A stretch of 35,776 nt of DNA from Comamonadaceae bacterium PBBC2. GTDB taxonomy: Bacteria; Pseudomonadota; Gammaproteobacteria; Burkholderiales; Burkholderiaceae_C. The notes beneath the pieces were generated by a model, which did not search any database, had not been told where the DNA came from, and saw only the letters and a program-made list of their open reading frames with translations. The DNA is taken from positions 1 through 35,776 of the forward strand of contig NKIO01000039.1 in NCBI GenBank assembly GCA_002255935.1. The letters run 5' to 3'. Each line of letters opens with the position of its first letter. Position 1 is the stretch's first letter. The position numbers were made by a program, and so were the translations under genes. Shown here piece by piece: positions 6,331-15,725 of the stretch.

Positions 6331-8472
6331 TCAAGCGGCCAGACGCGACAAGTCGGCCACGCGGTTCATCGCCACGTGCAGGCTTTTGAGCAGCCCCTGA
6401 CGGTTCAAACGCAGGTCCATTTCTTCGGCGTTGACCATCACGTCATCAAAGAAAGCGTCCACCGGCGCGCGCAGCGCGGCGAGGGTTTGCAAGCTGGCGG
6501 TGTAGTCACCAGCCTTGAACTGCGCCTCGGATTCGGGCAACAGCTTTTGCATCACAGCGTGCAGGTTTTTCTCGGCGTCTTCTTGCAGCAGCGCGGGGTT
6601 GACGTGGGCATCCACCTCACCGGCCTTTTTCAAGATGTTGCCGATGCGCTTGTTGGCGGCCGCCAATGCGGGGCTCTCGGGCAAGGCGGCAAAGGCGCGC
6701 ACGGCCGACAGGAATTGACTGACCTGACCCAAACGGGCTGGGCGCAAGGCCATGACGGCATCGACCTCTTGGGCGCTGAAGCCTTGCTCGCGCAGGCTGC
6801 CCGACAAGCGGTCGTAGACGAAGTCGATCAACGCGTCGGCGCCGCCGCTGATCTTGTCGCCGAACACAGGGGTCGACAGGGCCAGCAATTCGGGCAAGCC
6901 CAGGGCCACGTCTTTTTCGATCAGCATGCGGATCACACCCAGGGCGTGGCGGCGCAGCGCGAACGGGTCTTTGTCGCCGGTGGGCACGTTGCCGATGCCG
7001 AACATGCCGACCAGGGTTTCGAGCTTGTCGGCCAAAGCCACCACCAGGCCCACGGTGTTGCGCGGCAACTCGTCACCGGCAAAGCGGGGTTTGTAGTGGT
7101 CTTCAATCGCCTCGGCCACCTCTTGGCCCAAGCCATCGTGGCGGGCGTAGTAGCCGCCCATGATGCCTTGCAGCTCGGGGAACTCACCAACCATGTCGGT
7201 CAGCAAATCGGTCTTGGCCAGGCGTGCGGCCTGCTCGGCTTGCTGCGCCAGCGCATCACCGCCGACTTGCTGACCAATGGCACGGGCGATGGCGCAGACA
7301 CGCGCCATGCGCTCGCCTTGTGTGCCCAGCTTGTTGTGGTAGACCACTTTGGACAGGCCTTCAACGCGCGATTCGAGCGTCTTTTTGCGGTCTTGGTCGA
7401 AGAAGAATTTGGCATCGGCCAGGCGTGGGCGCACCACGCGCTCGTTGCCACCGATCACAAACGAAGCATCGTCGGGGGTGATGTTGCTCACCACCAAGAA
7501 ACGGTTCGTCAACTTGCCGGAGGCATCGATCAGCGGGAAGTATTTCTGGTTGGCCTTCATCGTGAGAATCAAGCACTCTTGCGGCACATCCAAGAACTCG
7601 GTCTCGAACTGGCAAGTCAGCACATTGGGGCGCTCAACGAGTGCGGTCACTTCGTCGAGCAGCGCTTCGTCTTCGATCGGACGGGCACCGTTGCCCACCT
7701 TGGCAGCTGCGGCTTGGAGCTGGCGCACGATCTCGGCGCGGCGCTCGGCGAAGCTGGCAATCACAGAGCCATCGTTCTTCAAGGTCTCGGCGTATTGGTC
7801 GGCATGCTGCAACACCACGGGCGAGACTTTGGCTTCAAAGCGATGGCCTTGGGTGCTGTTGCCAGCGGTCAGGCCCAGCGCCTTGACCGGCACCACGGCG
7901 TTGCCGTGCAGGGCGATCAGGCTGTGCGCGGGGCGCACAAAGTTCACGCTGCTCCAGCCGGGCAACTCGCAATCGGTCTCCAGCTGGTACTGCATCACTT
8001 TGGGAATCGGCAGTTTGGCCAAGGCTTCATCGAGCGCCTTTTGCAGGCCAGCGGCCAAGGTCGCGCCCTTGACCACGCTGTCGTAAAACAAGGCTTCGGC
8101 CTTGCCGTCGGGCGCGCGCTTCAAAGAGGCCACAGCGGCAGACGGGTCGCTCACGTCGGCGCCCAAGGCTTGCAGTTTTTTCAGCAAGGCGGGGGTCGCA
8201 TTGCCGGCCGCGTCCAGGCCCACCGTCACGGGCATCAGCTTTTGTTGCACGGCCTTGTCGGCGGCCTGCGCCAGCACGCCGGTCACATGGGCGGCCAGGC
8301 GGCGGGGCGAGGCAAAAGCCGTCACCACCGCGTCGGCACCAGCGTTGGCCACCAGGCCCTGGGCCTTGAGTTGTTCGGCCAGCACGCCCGAGAAGGCAGC
8401 GCCCAACTTGTTGAGCGCCTTGGGCGGCAGCTCTTCCACAAACAATTCCACCAGCAAATTTTGTGTCGTCAT
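6331..8472 (-). CDS. glyS: glycine--tRNA ligase beta subunit
   Basis: A 713-residue protein, the usual length for the beta subunit of the tetrameric alpha2-beta2 glycyl-tRNA synthetase, which charges tRNA-Gly and carries the tRNA-recognition domains. The N terminus NLLVELFVEELPPKAL and the motif GDKDPFALRRHALGVIRML are typical of GlyS. The C-terminal part has the helical anticodon-binding-like region ending in NRVADLSRLA. The chosen ATG at 8472 has GGGAG six bases upstream; the frame is open 45 bases further, but that extension does not match the family start. The start is 11 bases after glyQ, so both subunits are co-transcribed. Confidence 0.96.
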   Translation of the reverse strand: MTTQNLLVELFVEELPPKALNKLGAAFSGVLAEQLKAQGLVANAGADAVVTAFASPRRLAAHVTGVLAQAADKAVQQKLMPVTVGLDAAGNATPALLKKLQALGADVSDPSAAVASLKRAPDGKAEALFYDSVVKGATLAAGLQKALDEALAKLPIPKVMQYQLETDCELPGWSSVNFVRPAHSLIALHGNAVVPVKALGLTAGNSTQGHRFEAKVSPVVLQHADQYAETLKNDGSVIASFAERRAEIVRQLQAAAAKVGNGARPIEDEALLDEVTALVERPNVLTCQFETEFLDVPQECLILTMKANQKYFPLIDASGKLTNRFLVVSNITPDDASFVIGGNERVVRPRLADAKFFFDQDRKKTLESRVEGLSKVVYHNKLGTQGERMARVCAIARAIGQQVGGDALAQQAEQAARLAKTDLLTDMVGEFPELQGIMGGYYARHDGLGQEVAEAIEDHYKPRFAGDELPRNTVGLVVALADKLETLVGMFGIGNVPTGDKDPFALRRHALGVIRMLIEKDVALGLPELLALSTPVFGDKISGGADALIDFVYDRLSGSLREQGFSAQEVDAVMALRPARLGQVSQFLSAVRAFAALPESPALAAANKRIGNILKKAGEVDAHVNPALLQEDAEKNLHAVMQKLLPESEAQFKAGDYTASLQTLAALRAPVDAFFDDVMVNAEEMDLRLNRQGLLKSLHVAMNRVADLSRLAA

Positions 8473-8483
8473 GTCGTTCTCCC

Positions 8484-9389
8484 TCAGGCGGCTTTCTTGG
8501 GCATCTGAGCCACCCATTCACGCGGGGCCATCGGGAAGTCCAGACGTTCGCGGCTTTCGTAATAACTCTGGGCCACGCTGCGGGCCAGGTTGCGGATGCG
8601 GCCGATGTAGGCGGCGCGCTCGGTCACACTGATCGCGCCGCGCGCGTCCAGCAAGTTGAAGGTGTGTGCGGCCTTGAGCACTTGCTCATAGGCGGGCAGC
8701 GCCAACTGTGCGCCCATCAGGTGCTGGGCTTGCTTTTCGTACGCGCCAAAGGCGGTGAACAAGAACTCGGCATCGCTGTGCTCGAAGTTGTAGGTCGACT
8801 GCTCGACTTCGTTTTGCTTGTACACGTCACCGTAGGTCAAGCCGTCGGTCCATTGCAGGTTGTAGACGTTGTCCACGCCTTGCAGGTACATGGCCAGGCG
8901 TTCCAGACCGTAGGTGATCTCGCCGGTGATGGGCTTGCAGTCGATGCCGCCCACTTGCTGGAAGTAGGTGAACTGCGTGACTTCCATGCCGTTGAGCCAA
9001 ACTTCCCAGCCCAGGCCCCAAGCGCCCAGCGTGGGGTTTTCCCAATCGTCTTCGACGAAGCGGATGTCGTTCTTTTTCAGGTCAAAACCCAGCGCTTCGA
9101 GGGAGCCCAAATACAGCTCCAAGATGTTGCTGGGTGCGGGCTTCAAGACCACTTGGTACTGGTAGTAGTGCTGCAGGCGGTTGGGGTTCTCGCCATAGCG
9201 CCCGTCTTTGGGGCGGCGGCTGGGCTGCACGTAAGCGGCCTTCCAAGGCTCGGGGCCAATGGCGCGCAAAAACGTGGCGGTGTGGCTGGTGCCCGCGCCC
9301 ACTTCCATGTCGTAGGGCTGAAGCAAGGCGCAACCCTGGGCGTCCCAGTACTGCTGCAATTTGAGGATGATCTGCTGGAAGGTCAACAT
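8484..9389 (-). CDS. glyQ: glycine--tRNA ligase alpha subunit
   Basis: A 301-residue class II synthetase catalytic subunit that activates glycine and works with GlyS. It begins [20 protein letters not shown], the canonical GlyQ start. It contains [35 protein letters not shown] and [13 protein letters not shown], which cover the class II motif 2 region and the glycine site. The open frame extends to 9437, but the ATG at 9389 matches the family start. The ribosome site is weak. A gap of 96 bases separates it from lnt, so a promoter may lie there, though none is clear. Confidence 0.95.
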   Translation of the reverse strand: MLTFQQIILKLQQYWDAQGCALLQPYDMEVGAGTSHTATFLRAIGPEPWKAAYVQPSRRPKDGRYGENPNRLQHYYQYQVVLKPAPSNILELYLGSLEALGFDLKKNDIRFVEDDWENPTLGAWGLGWEVWLNGMEVTQFTYFQQVGGIDCKPITGEITYGLERLAMYLQGVDNVYNLQWTDGLTYGDVYKQNEVEQSTYNFEHSDAEFLFTAFGAYEKQAQHLMGAQLALPAYEQVLKAAHTFNLLDARGAISVTERAAYIGRIRNLARSVAQSYYESRERLDFPMAPREWVAQMPKKAA

Positions 9390-9485
9390 GGCCGAAGCGT
9401 GGCCAGCAGCGAGCTGGCCAAAGTGAGATGGGCGCAAGCTTTGCGCAAACCCTTGATTTTACGGTCTTTGCGGGCGAAAAACCCG

Positions 9486-11039
9486 TCAGGCCAGCCGTCT
9501 GCGCACCGCCCCGATCAAGACGATCACCCCACACAGGCCCCACAGGGGCAAGAGCCCCCAGGCCGCCGCCCAACGGGCATAGGGCGTGAGGCCTGTGCGG
9601 CCTTCGTAAGTGCCCACCAGCGTGCCTCGGGTAAAGCGCGGCAATTGCTGCGTCACGCGGCCTTGGTGGTCGATGATGGCCGTCGCCCCGGTGTTGGTGG
9701 CCCGCAGCATGGGCCGGCCCAGCTCCATGGCCCGCATGCGCGAGATGTTCAGGTGCTGGTCCACCGCGAGGGTGTTGCCAAACCAAGCGATGTTGCTCAC
9801 GTTGACCAAGACCGTGGGAGCCTTGGCCCCGTCCTTGAAACGGGCGGCCAGCTCTTCGCCAAACAAGTCTTCGTAGCAAATATTGGGCGACAAGCGCTGG
9901 CCTTGCCAGGTGATGGAAGGCTGATCGGCCCGGCCCGAGCTGAAGTCCCCCAAAGGGATTCGCATTTGACGCACAAACCAGCCAAAGCCCGGCGGGATGA
10001 ACTCGCCAAAGGGCACCAAGTGGTGTTTGTCGTAGCGGTAATCGGTTTGGCCCTCAGGGCCCAAAGCCACCACGGCATTGGCGTAACCCAAGGTCTGTGA
10101 ACCCAGGGGTACGCCCACCAAGGCCAAGGGGCGGTCAGGCTGGGCGAAGTGTTCTTGCAAACCGGACCAATAGCCCTCTGGCAAATACTGCCGCAGCAAG
10201 GGGATGGCCGTCTCGGGGGCCACCACCAACGCTTGTTGGCTGGCCCGCAGTCGCTCGTCATACCACTGAAGCGCGTCGCGGATGCCGCTGCGCACATCGA
10301 ACTTTTCGTTTTGGGTGATGTTGGCCTGCAACAACTCCACCTGGCCAGAACCGGCCGATGCCGTGAAGGCGGGCGACCAGGCCTGCACCGCCCAAGACAG
10401 CAAGGCCACGGCCGCAACAGGCTTGAGGGCGCGCCAATGCCAACCCGACAAAGCCAGCCGCATGGCGAGCAAAGACGCCACAAAGCCCATGCCATAGACG
10501 CCGACCCAGGGCGCCCACACCGACTGCACGCCGTCAACGTGCGCGTAGCCCCCAGCACCCCACGGAAAACCCGTGAACCACTGCCCCCGCATGAGTTCGG
10601 CCAAGGTCCAAAAAGCCGCAAAAAGCAGGCTGCTGAACCACGGCCAGGCTCGCAGCGAGACCGCCCAGCTCAAAGCCACCCAAGCGGCCGATGCCGCCGC
10701 GTAAAACAAAGACAGGGCAACAGCCAGCAACAGCACGGCCATGCCGGCCAGCGGAGCCGGCAAGCCGCCCACATCGTGCATCGAGACGTACAGCCACCAA
10801 AAACTGCCACCCAACCAAGCTGTGGCGAACACCCCGGTAAACCAGACCGCACGGTGCAATGCCATGCGCAGGGGGTCGGTGCTTTGCGCGTTGCGCGCCC
10901 AGTTGCCCGCCAAGATGGCCAGGCTCAGGACCTGCAGCCAACCCTGCGCCTGACCACTGACGGGCAGGGCGATCGACGCGGCCTGCGCCAGGCCTGCCAA
11001 TGCAGGCCACAGCAGGGGCCGGCCGCGCAGCAGCTTCAT
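9486..11039 (-). CDS. lnt: apolipoprotein N-acyltransferase
   Basis: A 517-residue inner-membrane enzyme that adds the third acyl chain to the N-terminal cysteine of lipoproteins in the periplasm. About six to eight hydrophobic segments cover residues 10-220, followed by a carbon-nitrogen hydrolase domain. The Glu-Lys-Cys catalytic triad is visible: Glu276 in VVAPETAIP, Lys338 in YDKHHLVPFGE and Cys388 in NICYEDLF. A last membrane helix closes the protein. Its ATG overlaps the corC stop by four bases, a translationally coupled pair that is conserved in many proteobacteria. Confidence 0.96.
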   Translation of the reverse strand: MKLLRGRPLLWPALAGLAQAASIALPVSGQAQGWLQVLSLAILAGNWARNAQSTDPLRMALHRAVWFTGVFATAWLGGSFWWLYVSMHDVGGLPAPLAGMAVLLLAVALSLFYAAASAAWVALSWAVSLRAWPWFSSLLFAAFWTLAELMRGQWFTGFPWGAGGYAHVDGVQSVWAPWVGVYGMGFVASLLAMRLALSGWHWRALKPVAAVALLSWAVQAWSPAFTASAGSGQVELLQANITQNEKFDVRSGIRDALQWYDERLRASQQALVVAPETAIPLLRQYLPEGYWSGLQEHFAQPDRPLALVGVPLGSQTLGYANAVVALGPEGQTDYRYDKHHLVPFGEFIPPGFGWFVRQMRIPLGDFSSGRADQPSITWQGQRLSPNICYEDLFGEELAARFKDGAKAPTVLVNVSNIAWFGNTLAVDQHLNISRMRAMELGRPMLRATNTGATAIIDHQGRVTQQLPRFTRGTLVGTYEGRTGLTPYARWAAAWGLLPLWGLCGVIVLIGAVRRRLA

Positions 11040-11923
11040 GCAGGCGTGACGGTTTCGCTGGCCACCGGGGAGACCTTGACCCAGCGCACAGCGCCTGCAC
11101 GGGTGTGCAACACGACAAACTGCAAACCGGCCAGGATGTGCTTTTCGCTACGGCGGGGCACGTGGCCCATCTCGTGCGCGATCAGGCCACCGATGGTGTC
11201 AAAGTCGGGGCCTTCGCTGTCTTCGCGGGCTTCTTGCAAGTTGACGCCAAAGGCCTCACTCACACGATCGAGCGAGGTGTCGCCGCTGACGCGGAAGGTG
11301 CGGTCAGGCAGGCCAAAAATATCGCCGTCGTCATCGGCGATGTCAAACTCGTCTTCGATTTCGCCCACGATTTGCTCGAGCACGTCTTCGATGGTGATGA
11401 GCCCGGCCGTGCGGCCAAACTCGTCGATCACGATGGCCAAGTGGTTGCGGTTGTCGCGAAACTGGCGCAGCAAGTCGTTCAGGCCCTTGCTCTCGGGCAC
11501 AAAGACGGCCGGGCGCAGCAAGGCGCGGATGTTCAGCTCGGGGGCGCGTTGCAGCTTGAGCAAGTCTTTGGCCAACAAGATGCCAATGATGTTTTCTTTC
11601 TCGCCCTCGTAAACCGGAAAACGCGAGTGCGCGGTCTCGATCACCTGGTGCAGGAACTGGTCGAACGGGTCGTCGATGCACAGCAAGTCCATGCGGGGGG
11701 CGGCCACCATCACGTCGCCGGCCGTCATGTCGGCCATGCGGATGACGCCTTCGAGCATCAGGCGGCTTTCGGCATTGATAATGTGGTTGTCCTCGGCCTC
11801 GGCCAAGGTTTCAATCAACTCGTCAGCGGAATCGGGGCCGGGATGGATGAATTCGGCCAGCTTTTGCAGAAAACTGCGCTTGTCTTCGCGCTCAGCGGGG
11901 CGCGCAGGGTGAGGGTCTGACAC
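11036..11923 (-). CDS. corC: CorC/HlyC-family CBS-domain protein
   Basis: About 295 residues with no membrane helices. Two CBS domains cover roughly 65-190 (VMVAAPRMDLLCIDDPFDQF and the second repeat with DEFGRTAGLITIEDVLEQIVGEIEDE). A CorC_HlyC transporter-associated domain ends the protein. Members are linked to magnesium and cobalt efflux; the gene next to lnt is usually the YbeX/CorC type. There is no in-frame ATG at the expected start. GTG at 11923 gives the family-like N terminus VSDPHPARP, and TTG at 11929 is the longer option; I chose GTG by likeness to the family. The biochemical role of the lnt-linked protein is not well defined. Confidence 0.9.
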   Translation of the reverse strand: MSDPHPARPAEREDKRSFLQKLAEFIHPGPDSADELIETLAEAEDNHIINAESRLMLEGVIRMADMTAGDVMVAAPRMDLLCIDDPFDQFLHQVIETAHSRFPVYEGEKENIIGILLAKDLLKLQRAPELNIRALLRPAVFVPESKGLNDLLRQFRDNRNHLAIVIDEFGRTAGLITIEDVLEQIVGEIEDEFDIADDDGDIFGLPDRTFRVSGDTSLDRVSEAFGVNLQEAREDSEGPDFDTIGGLIAHEMGHVPRRSEKHILAGLQFVVLHTRAGAVRWVKVSPVASETVTPA

Positions 11924-11997
11924 AGTCAATGGATGCAGGACATGCGGTTATTGAGAAGCCACAAGGATAGCGGATTCATATGACAGCAGCTGAAAAC

Positions 11998-12729
11998 TCA
12001 GGGCTGGTCGCTGTGGTGGCGGGCGCCGCGCACACCCTGGCGGATCTCTTGCACCGTGGCCAACCACTCGCGGAACTGCTTGGCCTGCATTTTGAGCTGG
12101 TAGTCGATCTCGGCCATCTGGTCTTGAAACAAACCGCTGACTTGGCTGTCTAAAGTGGCCTCGGGCACGGTGAGGTAGGCCTCGCTTTCGCTGCCGTCGC
12201 GCTCGACCCGCGCACCGGCATGCCGCGCGATCTTGAGCATGGCCACGTTTTCGCTCAAGGCGTGCACAAACAGCATGCTGACGCCCTCGTTGCGGGCGTG
12301 GTTGACCGCATGGCGGAACAATTTGGCGCCCAGGCCCCTGCCCCGCTGGCGGGTGTCCACCGACACGCCAAATTCAGCGCAAGTGGCCCATTGCGGATCG
12401 ACCGAGTAAGCCAGGTGGGCCATGGCCACGATCTCCAGGCGGCGGTTGAAGACGCCAAAGATTTCATCGCGCACGAAATTGAGCCCCGACACATAGCGCT
12501 CGATTTGCTCATCGGTAGCAGGGTAGCCAAAGCGCAAATAGCGGTCTTGCGGTGCCAGCGCCAGCAAGTGCTTGAGGATGCGGGGCTTGTGTCGCACCGC
12601 CAAGGCCCGGATGGGAATCCAGCGCGATGCCGCTGGGGTGCCGCCTGCCGGCACCAGGTCCACGGTCGCAAGCAAGCGACGCCAAAGTTGGCGGAAAAAT
12701 CCAGGATTGGGCGATGGGGCAGGGGTCAT
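11998..12729 (-). CDS. GNAT-family N-acetyltransferase
   Basis: A 243-residue protein with a single GNAT domain at about 35-195. The acetyl-CoA pyrophosphate-binding motif RQRGRGLGAKLF (R/Q-x-x-G-x-G type) follows the beta4 strand containing AEFGVSVD. HALSENVAMLKIARHAGA is the typical GNAT C-terminal portion. Residues after about 200 form a Gln-rich helical tail. ATG at 12729 is preceded by only a weak ribosome site, but an upstream extension (to 12987) would run into the fadD promoter region and looks unrelated. The acceptor substrate is unknown. It lies 75 bases before corC in the same direction and is divergent from fadD. Confidence 0.85.
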   Translation of the reverse strand: MTPAPSPNPGFFRQLWRRLLATVDLVPAGGTPAASRWIPIRALAVRHKPRILKHLLALAPQDRYLRFGYPATDEQIERYVSGLNFVRDEIFGVFNRRLEIVAMAHLAYSVDPQWATCAEFGVSVDTRQRGRGLGAKLFRHAVNHARNEGVSMLFVHALSENVAMLKIARHAGARVERDGSESEAYLTVPEATLDSQVSGLFQDQMAEIDYQLKMQAKQFREWLATVQEIRQGVRGARHHSDQP

Positions 12730-12890
12730 GGTGGCGCCTAGGGTATTCCCTGATTTTGCCCCCAAATGCTGGCCGCTGCCAATACCGGTAATTTGTCGCG
12801 TGAGAGACCTTTTTTCAGACGACCAAGGGCTTGCCCGATCACACCTCGTGCGCGAGCTGACGACAATGTCTGCACAGGAGAGAAATACAC

Positions 12891-14576
12891 ATGGAACGTA
12901 TTTGGCAAAAGAACTACCCCGCAGGTGTCCCCCATGAAGTGGACGCCAGCCAATACAGCAGTCTGACGGACTTGCTGGAAACGGCATTTCGCCAGCATGG
13001 CGACAGCCCTTTCACGGTTTGCATGAACCAATGGATGAGCTACAAGGAGCTCAACCAGCTGTCCACCGCGCTGGGCGCGTGGCTGCAAAGCAAGGGCCTG
13101 CCGCCCGGCAGCCGCGTGGCCATCATGCTGCCCAACCTGCCTCAGTTTGCCGTGACCATGGCCGCTGTATTGCGTGCCGGTTACACCTGCGTGAACGTCA
13201 ACCCGCTGTACACCGCCCGCGAACTGCAGCACCAACTCAAAGACTCCGGCGCCACCGCCATTGTGGTTTTGGAAAACTTCGCCGCCACCTTGCAAGAGGT
13301 GCTGGAGCACTCTGCCATCCAGCACGTGGTGGTCGCCTCCATTGGTGATTTGCTGGGCACTTGGTATGGCCGCTGGTTGACCTTTGCGGTGCGCCATCTG
13401 GCCAAGCTGGTGCCCGAGTACGAGCTGTCCTTGGAAGGCGGCCGCACGGTGACCCCGTTCAAGAAAGCCATCGCGCAAGGCAAGGGCATGAGCTTCAAAG
13501 CTGTGCACCAAACGCTGGACGACATCGCTTTCTTGCAATACACCGGCGGCACGACTGGCCTGAGCAAAGGCGCTGTGTTGACGCACCGCAACGTGGTGGC
13601 GGCCATGCTGCAGGCCGAAGCCTGGTTCTCGCCAGCACTGGCCGACATTGGCGACCTGCGCAAGGTCAACAGCATTGCCGCGCTGCCGCTGTACCACATC
13701 TATGCGCTGACGCTGTGCCTGCTGGCCATCCGTCAGGGCTCGCACATGACGCTGGTGCCCAACCCGCGTGACTTTGGCAAGTTCATCGAGGTGCTCAAGC
13801 AGCGCCCCTTCCACATGCTGCCTGGCGTGAACACCTTGTTCAACGCCTTGATGCAGCACCCGATGTTCAAGACCATCGACTTCTCGTCGCTCAAGCTGAC
13901 GCAAGCCGGCGGCATGGCCGCATCGGCAGGCACGGCCCACCACTGGCAAGCGGCCACGGGCAGCGCCATGATTGAAGGCTGGGGCATGAGCGAGACCTGC
14001 GCCATCGGCACCAACAACCCGGTCACGCAAAAAACATTCAGCGGCAACATCGGCCTGCCCCTGCCCAGCATCGACATCGCCATCAAGGACGACGAGGGCA
14101 ACTCCTTGCCCGTGGGCAGCTCAGGCGAGATCTGCATCCGTGGCCCCAACGTGATGGTGGGTTACTACAACCAGCCCGAAGAGAACGCCAAGACCTTCAC
14201 GGCCGATGGCTTCATGCGCACCGGCGACATCGGCATCATGGACGAGGACGGCTACACCCGCATCGTGGACCGCAAGAAAGACATGATCATCGTCAGCGGT
14301 TTCAACGTCTTCCCCAACGAGCTGGAGAACGTGATCTCGACCTGCCCCGGCGTGGTGGAGTGCGCGGCCGTGGGCATTGCCGATGCCATGCAGGGCGAAG
14401 CCATCAAGGTGTTTGTGGTGCGCAACGACCCGCTGCTAACCGAAGAAGCGGTGGCCCGTTTCTGCCACGAGAACCTGACCGGCTACAAGCGCCCCAAGTA
14501 CATCGAGTTCCGAGACGAGTTGCCCAAGACCAACGTGGGCAAGATCTTGCGCCGCGAACTGCGCAGCAACAAGTAA
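12891..14576 (+). CDS. fadD: long-chain fatty acid--CoA ligase (AMP-binding)
   Basis: A 561-residue acyl-CoA synthetase that activates fatty acids with ATP and CoA for beta-oxidation. The phosphate-binding motif YTGGTTGLSKGAVLTHRN lies near 215-232. The adenine motif is within GWGMSETCAIG (about 364), TGDIGIMDEDGY (about 443) is motif A8/hinge, and the catalytic Lys is in NVGKILRREL close to the C terminus. The N terminus MERIWQKNYPAGVPHEVD matches FadD of proteobacteria. AGGAGA stands 9 bases before the ATG. It begins a plus-strand unit with the metallo-hydrolase 15 bases downstream. No regulator operator could be identified with confidence in the 161-base divergent gap. Confidence 0.94.
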   Translation: MERIWQKNYPAGVPHEVDASQYSSLTDLLETAFRQHGDSPFTVCMNQWMSYKELNQLSTALGAWLQSKGLPPGSRVAIMLPNLPQFAVTMAAVLRAGYTCVNVNPLYTARELQHQLKDSGATAIVVLENFAATLQEVLEHSAIQHVVVASIGDLLGTWYGRWLTFAVRHLAKLVPEYELSLEGGRTVTPFKKAIAQGKGMSFKAVHQTLDDIAFLQYTGGTTGLSKGAVLTHRNVVAAMLQAEAWFSPALADIGDLRKVNSIAALPLYHIYALTLCLLAIRQGSHMTLVPNPRDFGKFIEVLKQRPFHMLPGVNTLFNALMQHPMFKTIDFSSLKLTQAGGMAASAGTAHHWQAATGSAMIEGWGMSETCAIGTNNPVTQKTFSGNIGLPLPSIDIAIKDDEGNSLPVGSSGEICIRGPNVMVGYYNQPEENAKTFTADGFMRTGDIGIMDEDGYTRIVDRKKDMIIVSGFNVFPNELENVISTCPGVVECAAVGIADAMQGEAIKVFVVRNDPLLTEEAVARFCHENLTGYKRPKYIEFRDELPKTNVGKILRRELRSNK

Positions 14577-14591
14577 GGCCCACGATTGCCC

Positions 14592-15515
14592 ATGAGCACA
14601 CAGCCTGCCCTGCCCACTGGCGTCACCGTCATCGAGCGGGGCTGGCTGTCGGCCAACAACATCTTGCTGCAAGGCACTGACAACGCCACTTTGGTGGACA
14701 GCGGCTACGTCACGCACCAGGCCCAAACATTGGCCTTGGTGGGCCAAGCACTGAACGGCCGCACGCTGGACCTGCTGGTCAACACCCATTTGCACAGCGA
14801 CCATTGCGGCGGCAACCAAGCGCTGCAAGCGCACTACCCTGCGCTGCAAACGTGGATCCCTCCGGGCCTGGCCAGTGCGGTGCAAGGCTGGCAAGAAGAC
14901 GCGCTGAGCTACAAACCCACCGGGCAAAACTGCCCACCGTTTCACTTCAACGGATTGCTCCAACCGGGCAGCACCCACCGCTGGGCCGACATGGATTGGC
15001 AAGTGCATGCCGCGCCCGGGCATGACCCGCATTCGGTCATTTTGTTTGCACCTGAACACCGCTTGCTGATGTCGGCCGATGCGCTGTGGCAAAACGGCTT
15101 TGGCGTGGTGTTTCCTGAGCTGGTGGGGGTGGATGCCTTCGACGAAGTGGCCCAAACCTTGGACCTGATCCAGCAACTGAATCCGGCCACCATCATCCCG
15201 GGGCATGGCGCGGTTTTCACCGAGGTCGCGCCCGCACTGGCCTTGGCACGCAGCAAGCTCGATGGCTTTGCGAAAAACCCCGAAAAGCACGCCCGCTATG
15301 GCGCCAAGGTTTTGCTCAAATTCAAGCTGCTGGAATGGGGCCAAATTTCTCGCGCCGACTTTGACGCTTGGTCGACACAGGTGCCCTACCTGGGCGACTT
15401 GCACGAACGCTTTGGCATGGGCCATGACCGCAAAACCTGGCTGGACATGATGCTGGCCGAACTCGAACGCAGCGGGGCCATGCAGGTGCAAGAAGGTGTG
15501 TTGATGGACATTTGA
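14592..15515 (+). CDS. metallo-beta-lactamase-fold hydrolase downstream of fadD
   Basis: A 307-residue soluble hydrolase. The HxHxDH motif NTHLHSDHCGGN lies near 62-73. Further metal ligands are in APGHDPHSV and MSADALWQNGFG, and IIPGHG is the last His motif. After about residue 205 a helical winged-helix-like extension follows, ending in LDMMLAELERSGAMQVQEG. It is distinct from the hydrolase at 2975. The 15-base spacing after fadD indicates co-transcription and perhaps coupled translation. A role in acyl-CoA or lipid thioester chemistry is a context guess; no substrate-specific residue pattern is recognised. Confidence 0.85.
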   Translation: MSTQPALPTGVTVIERGWLSANNILLQGTDNATLVDSGYVTHQAQTLALVGQALNGRTLDLLVNTHLHSDHCGGNQALQAHYPALQTWIPPGLASAVQGWQEDALSYKPTGQNCPPFHFNGLLQPGSTHRWADMDWQVHAAPGHDPHSVILFAPEHRLLMSADALWQNGFGVVFPELVGVDAFDEVAQTLDLIQQLNPATIIPGHGAVFTEVAPALALARSKLDGFAKNPEKHARYGAKVLLKFKLLEWGQISRADFDAWSTQVPYLGDLHERFGMGHDRKTWLDMMLAELERSGAMQVQEGVLMDI

Positions 15516-15725
15516 GGTTCATGCCGCAGATGAACGGACTCGGCGCCTCAATTGAGCGATTGCGAACAAGTGACCAAATTACTAAAATTAGCAAAAACGC
15601 CAATGCATTCGAGCTTATTTGAAACTTTGCTTTGCAGACGCCCCAAAAAATAATCCCTATTTCAACATTCAGCTGACCTGCAATTTAGGCACGCCTGACT
15701 GTCCAAGGATCCAAGGATAGGCCCT

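Noticed and set aside
6193..8508. A 771-codon open frame antisense to glyS
   Set aside because: Same codon-bias shadow; glyS is well supported by motifs and operon context.
12735..12795. TACCGGTA palindrome and GGTATT/AATACC repeat upstream of fadD as a fatty-acid regulator operator
   Set aside because: Short motifs expected by chance, with no second copy in the window and no clear promoter placed with them.
15600..15660. TTGCTT/AATAAT as a promoter for the protease gene
   Set aside because: The -35 match is poor and several other A+T-rich pairs fit as well, so no single promoter can be supported.
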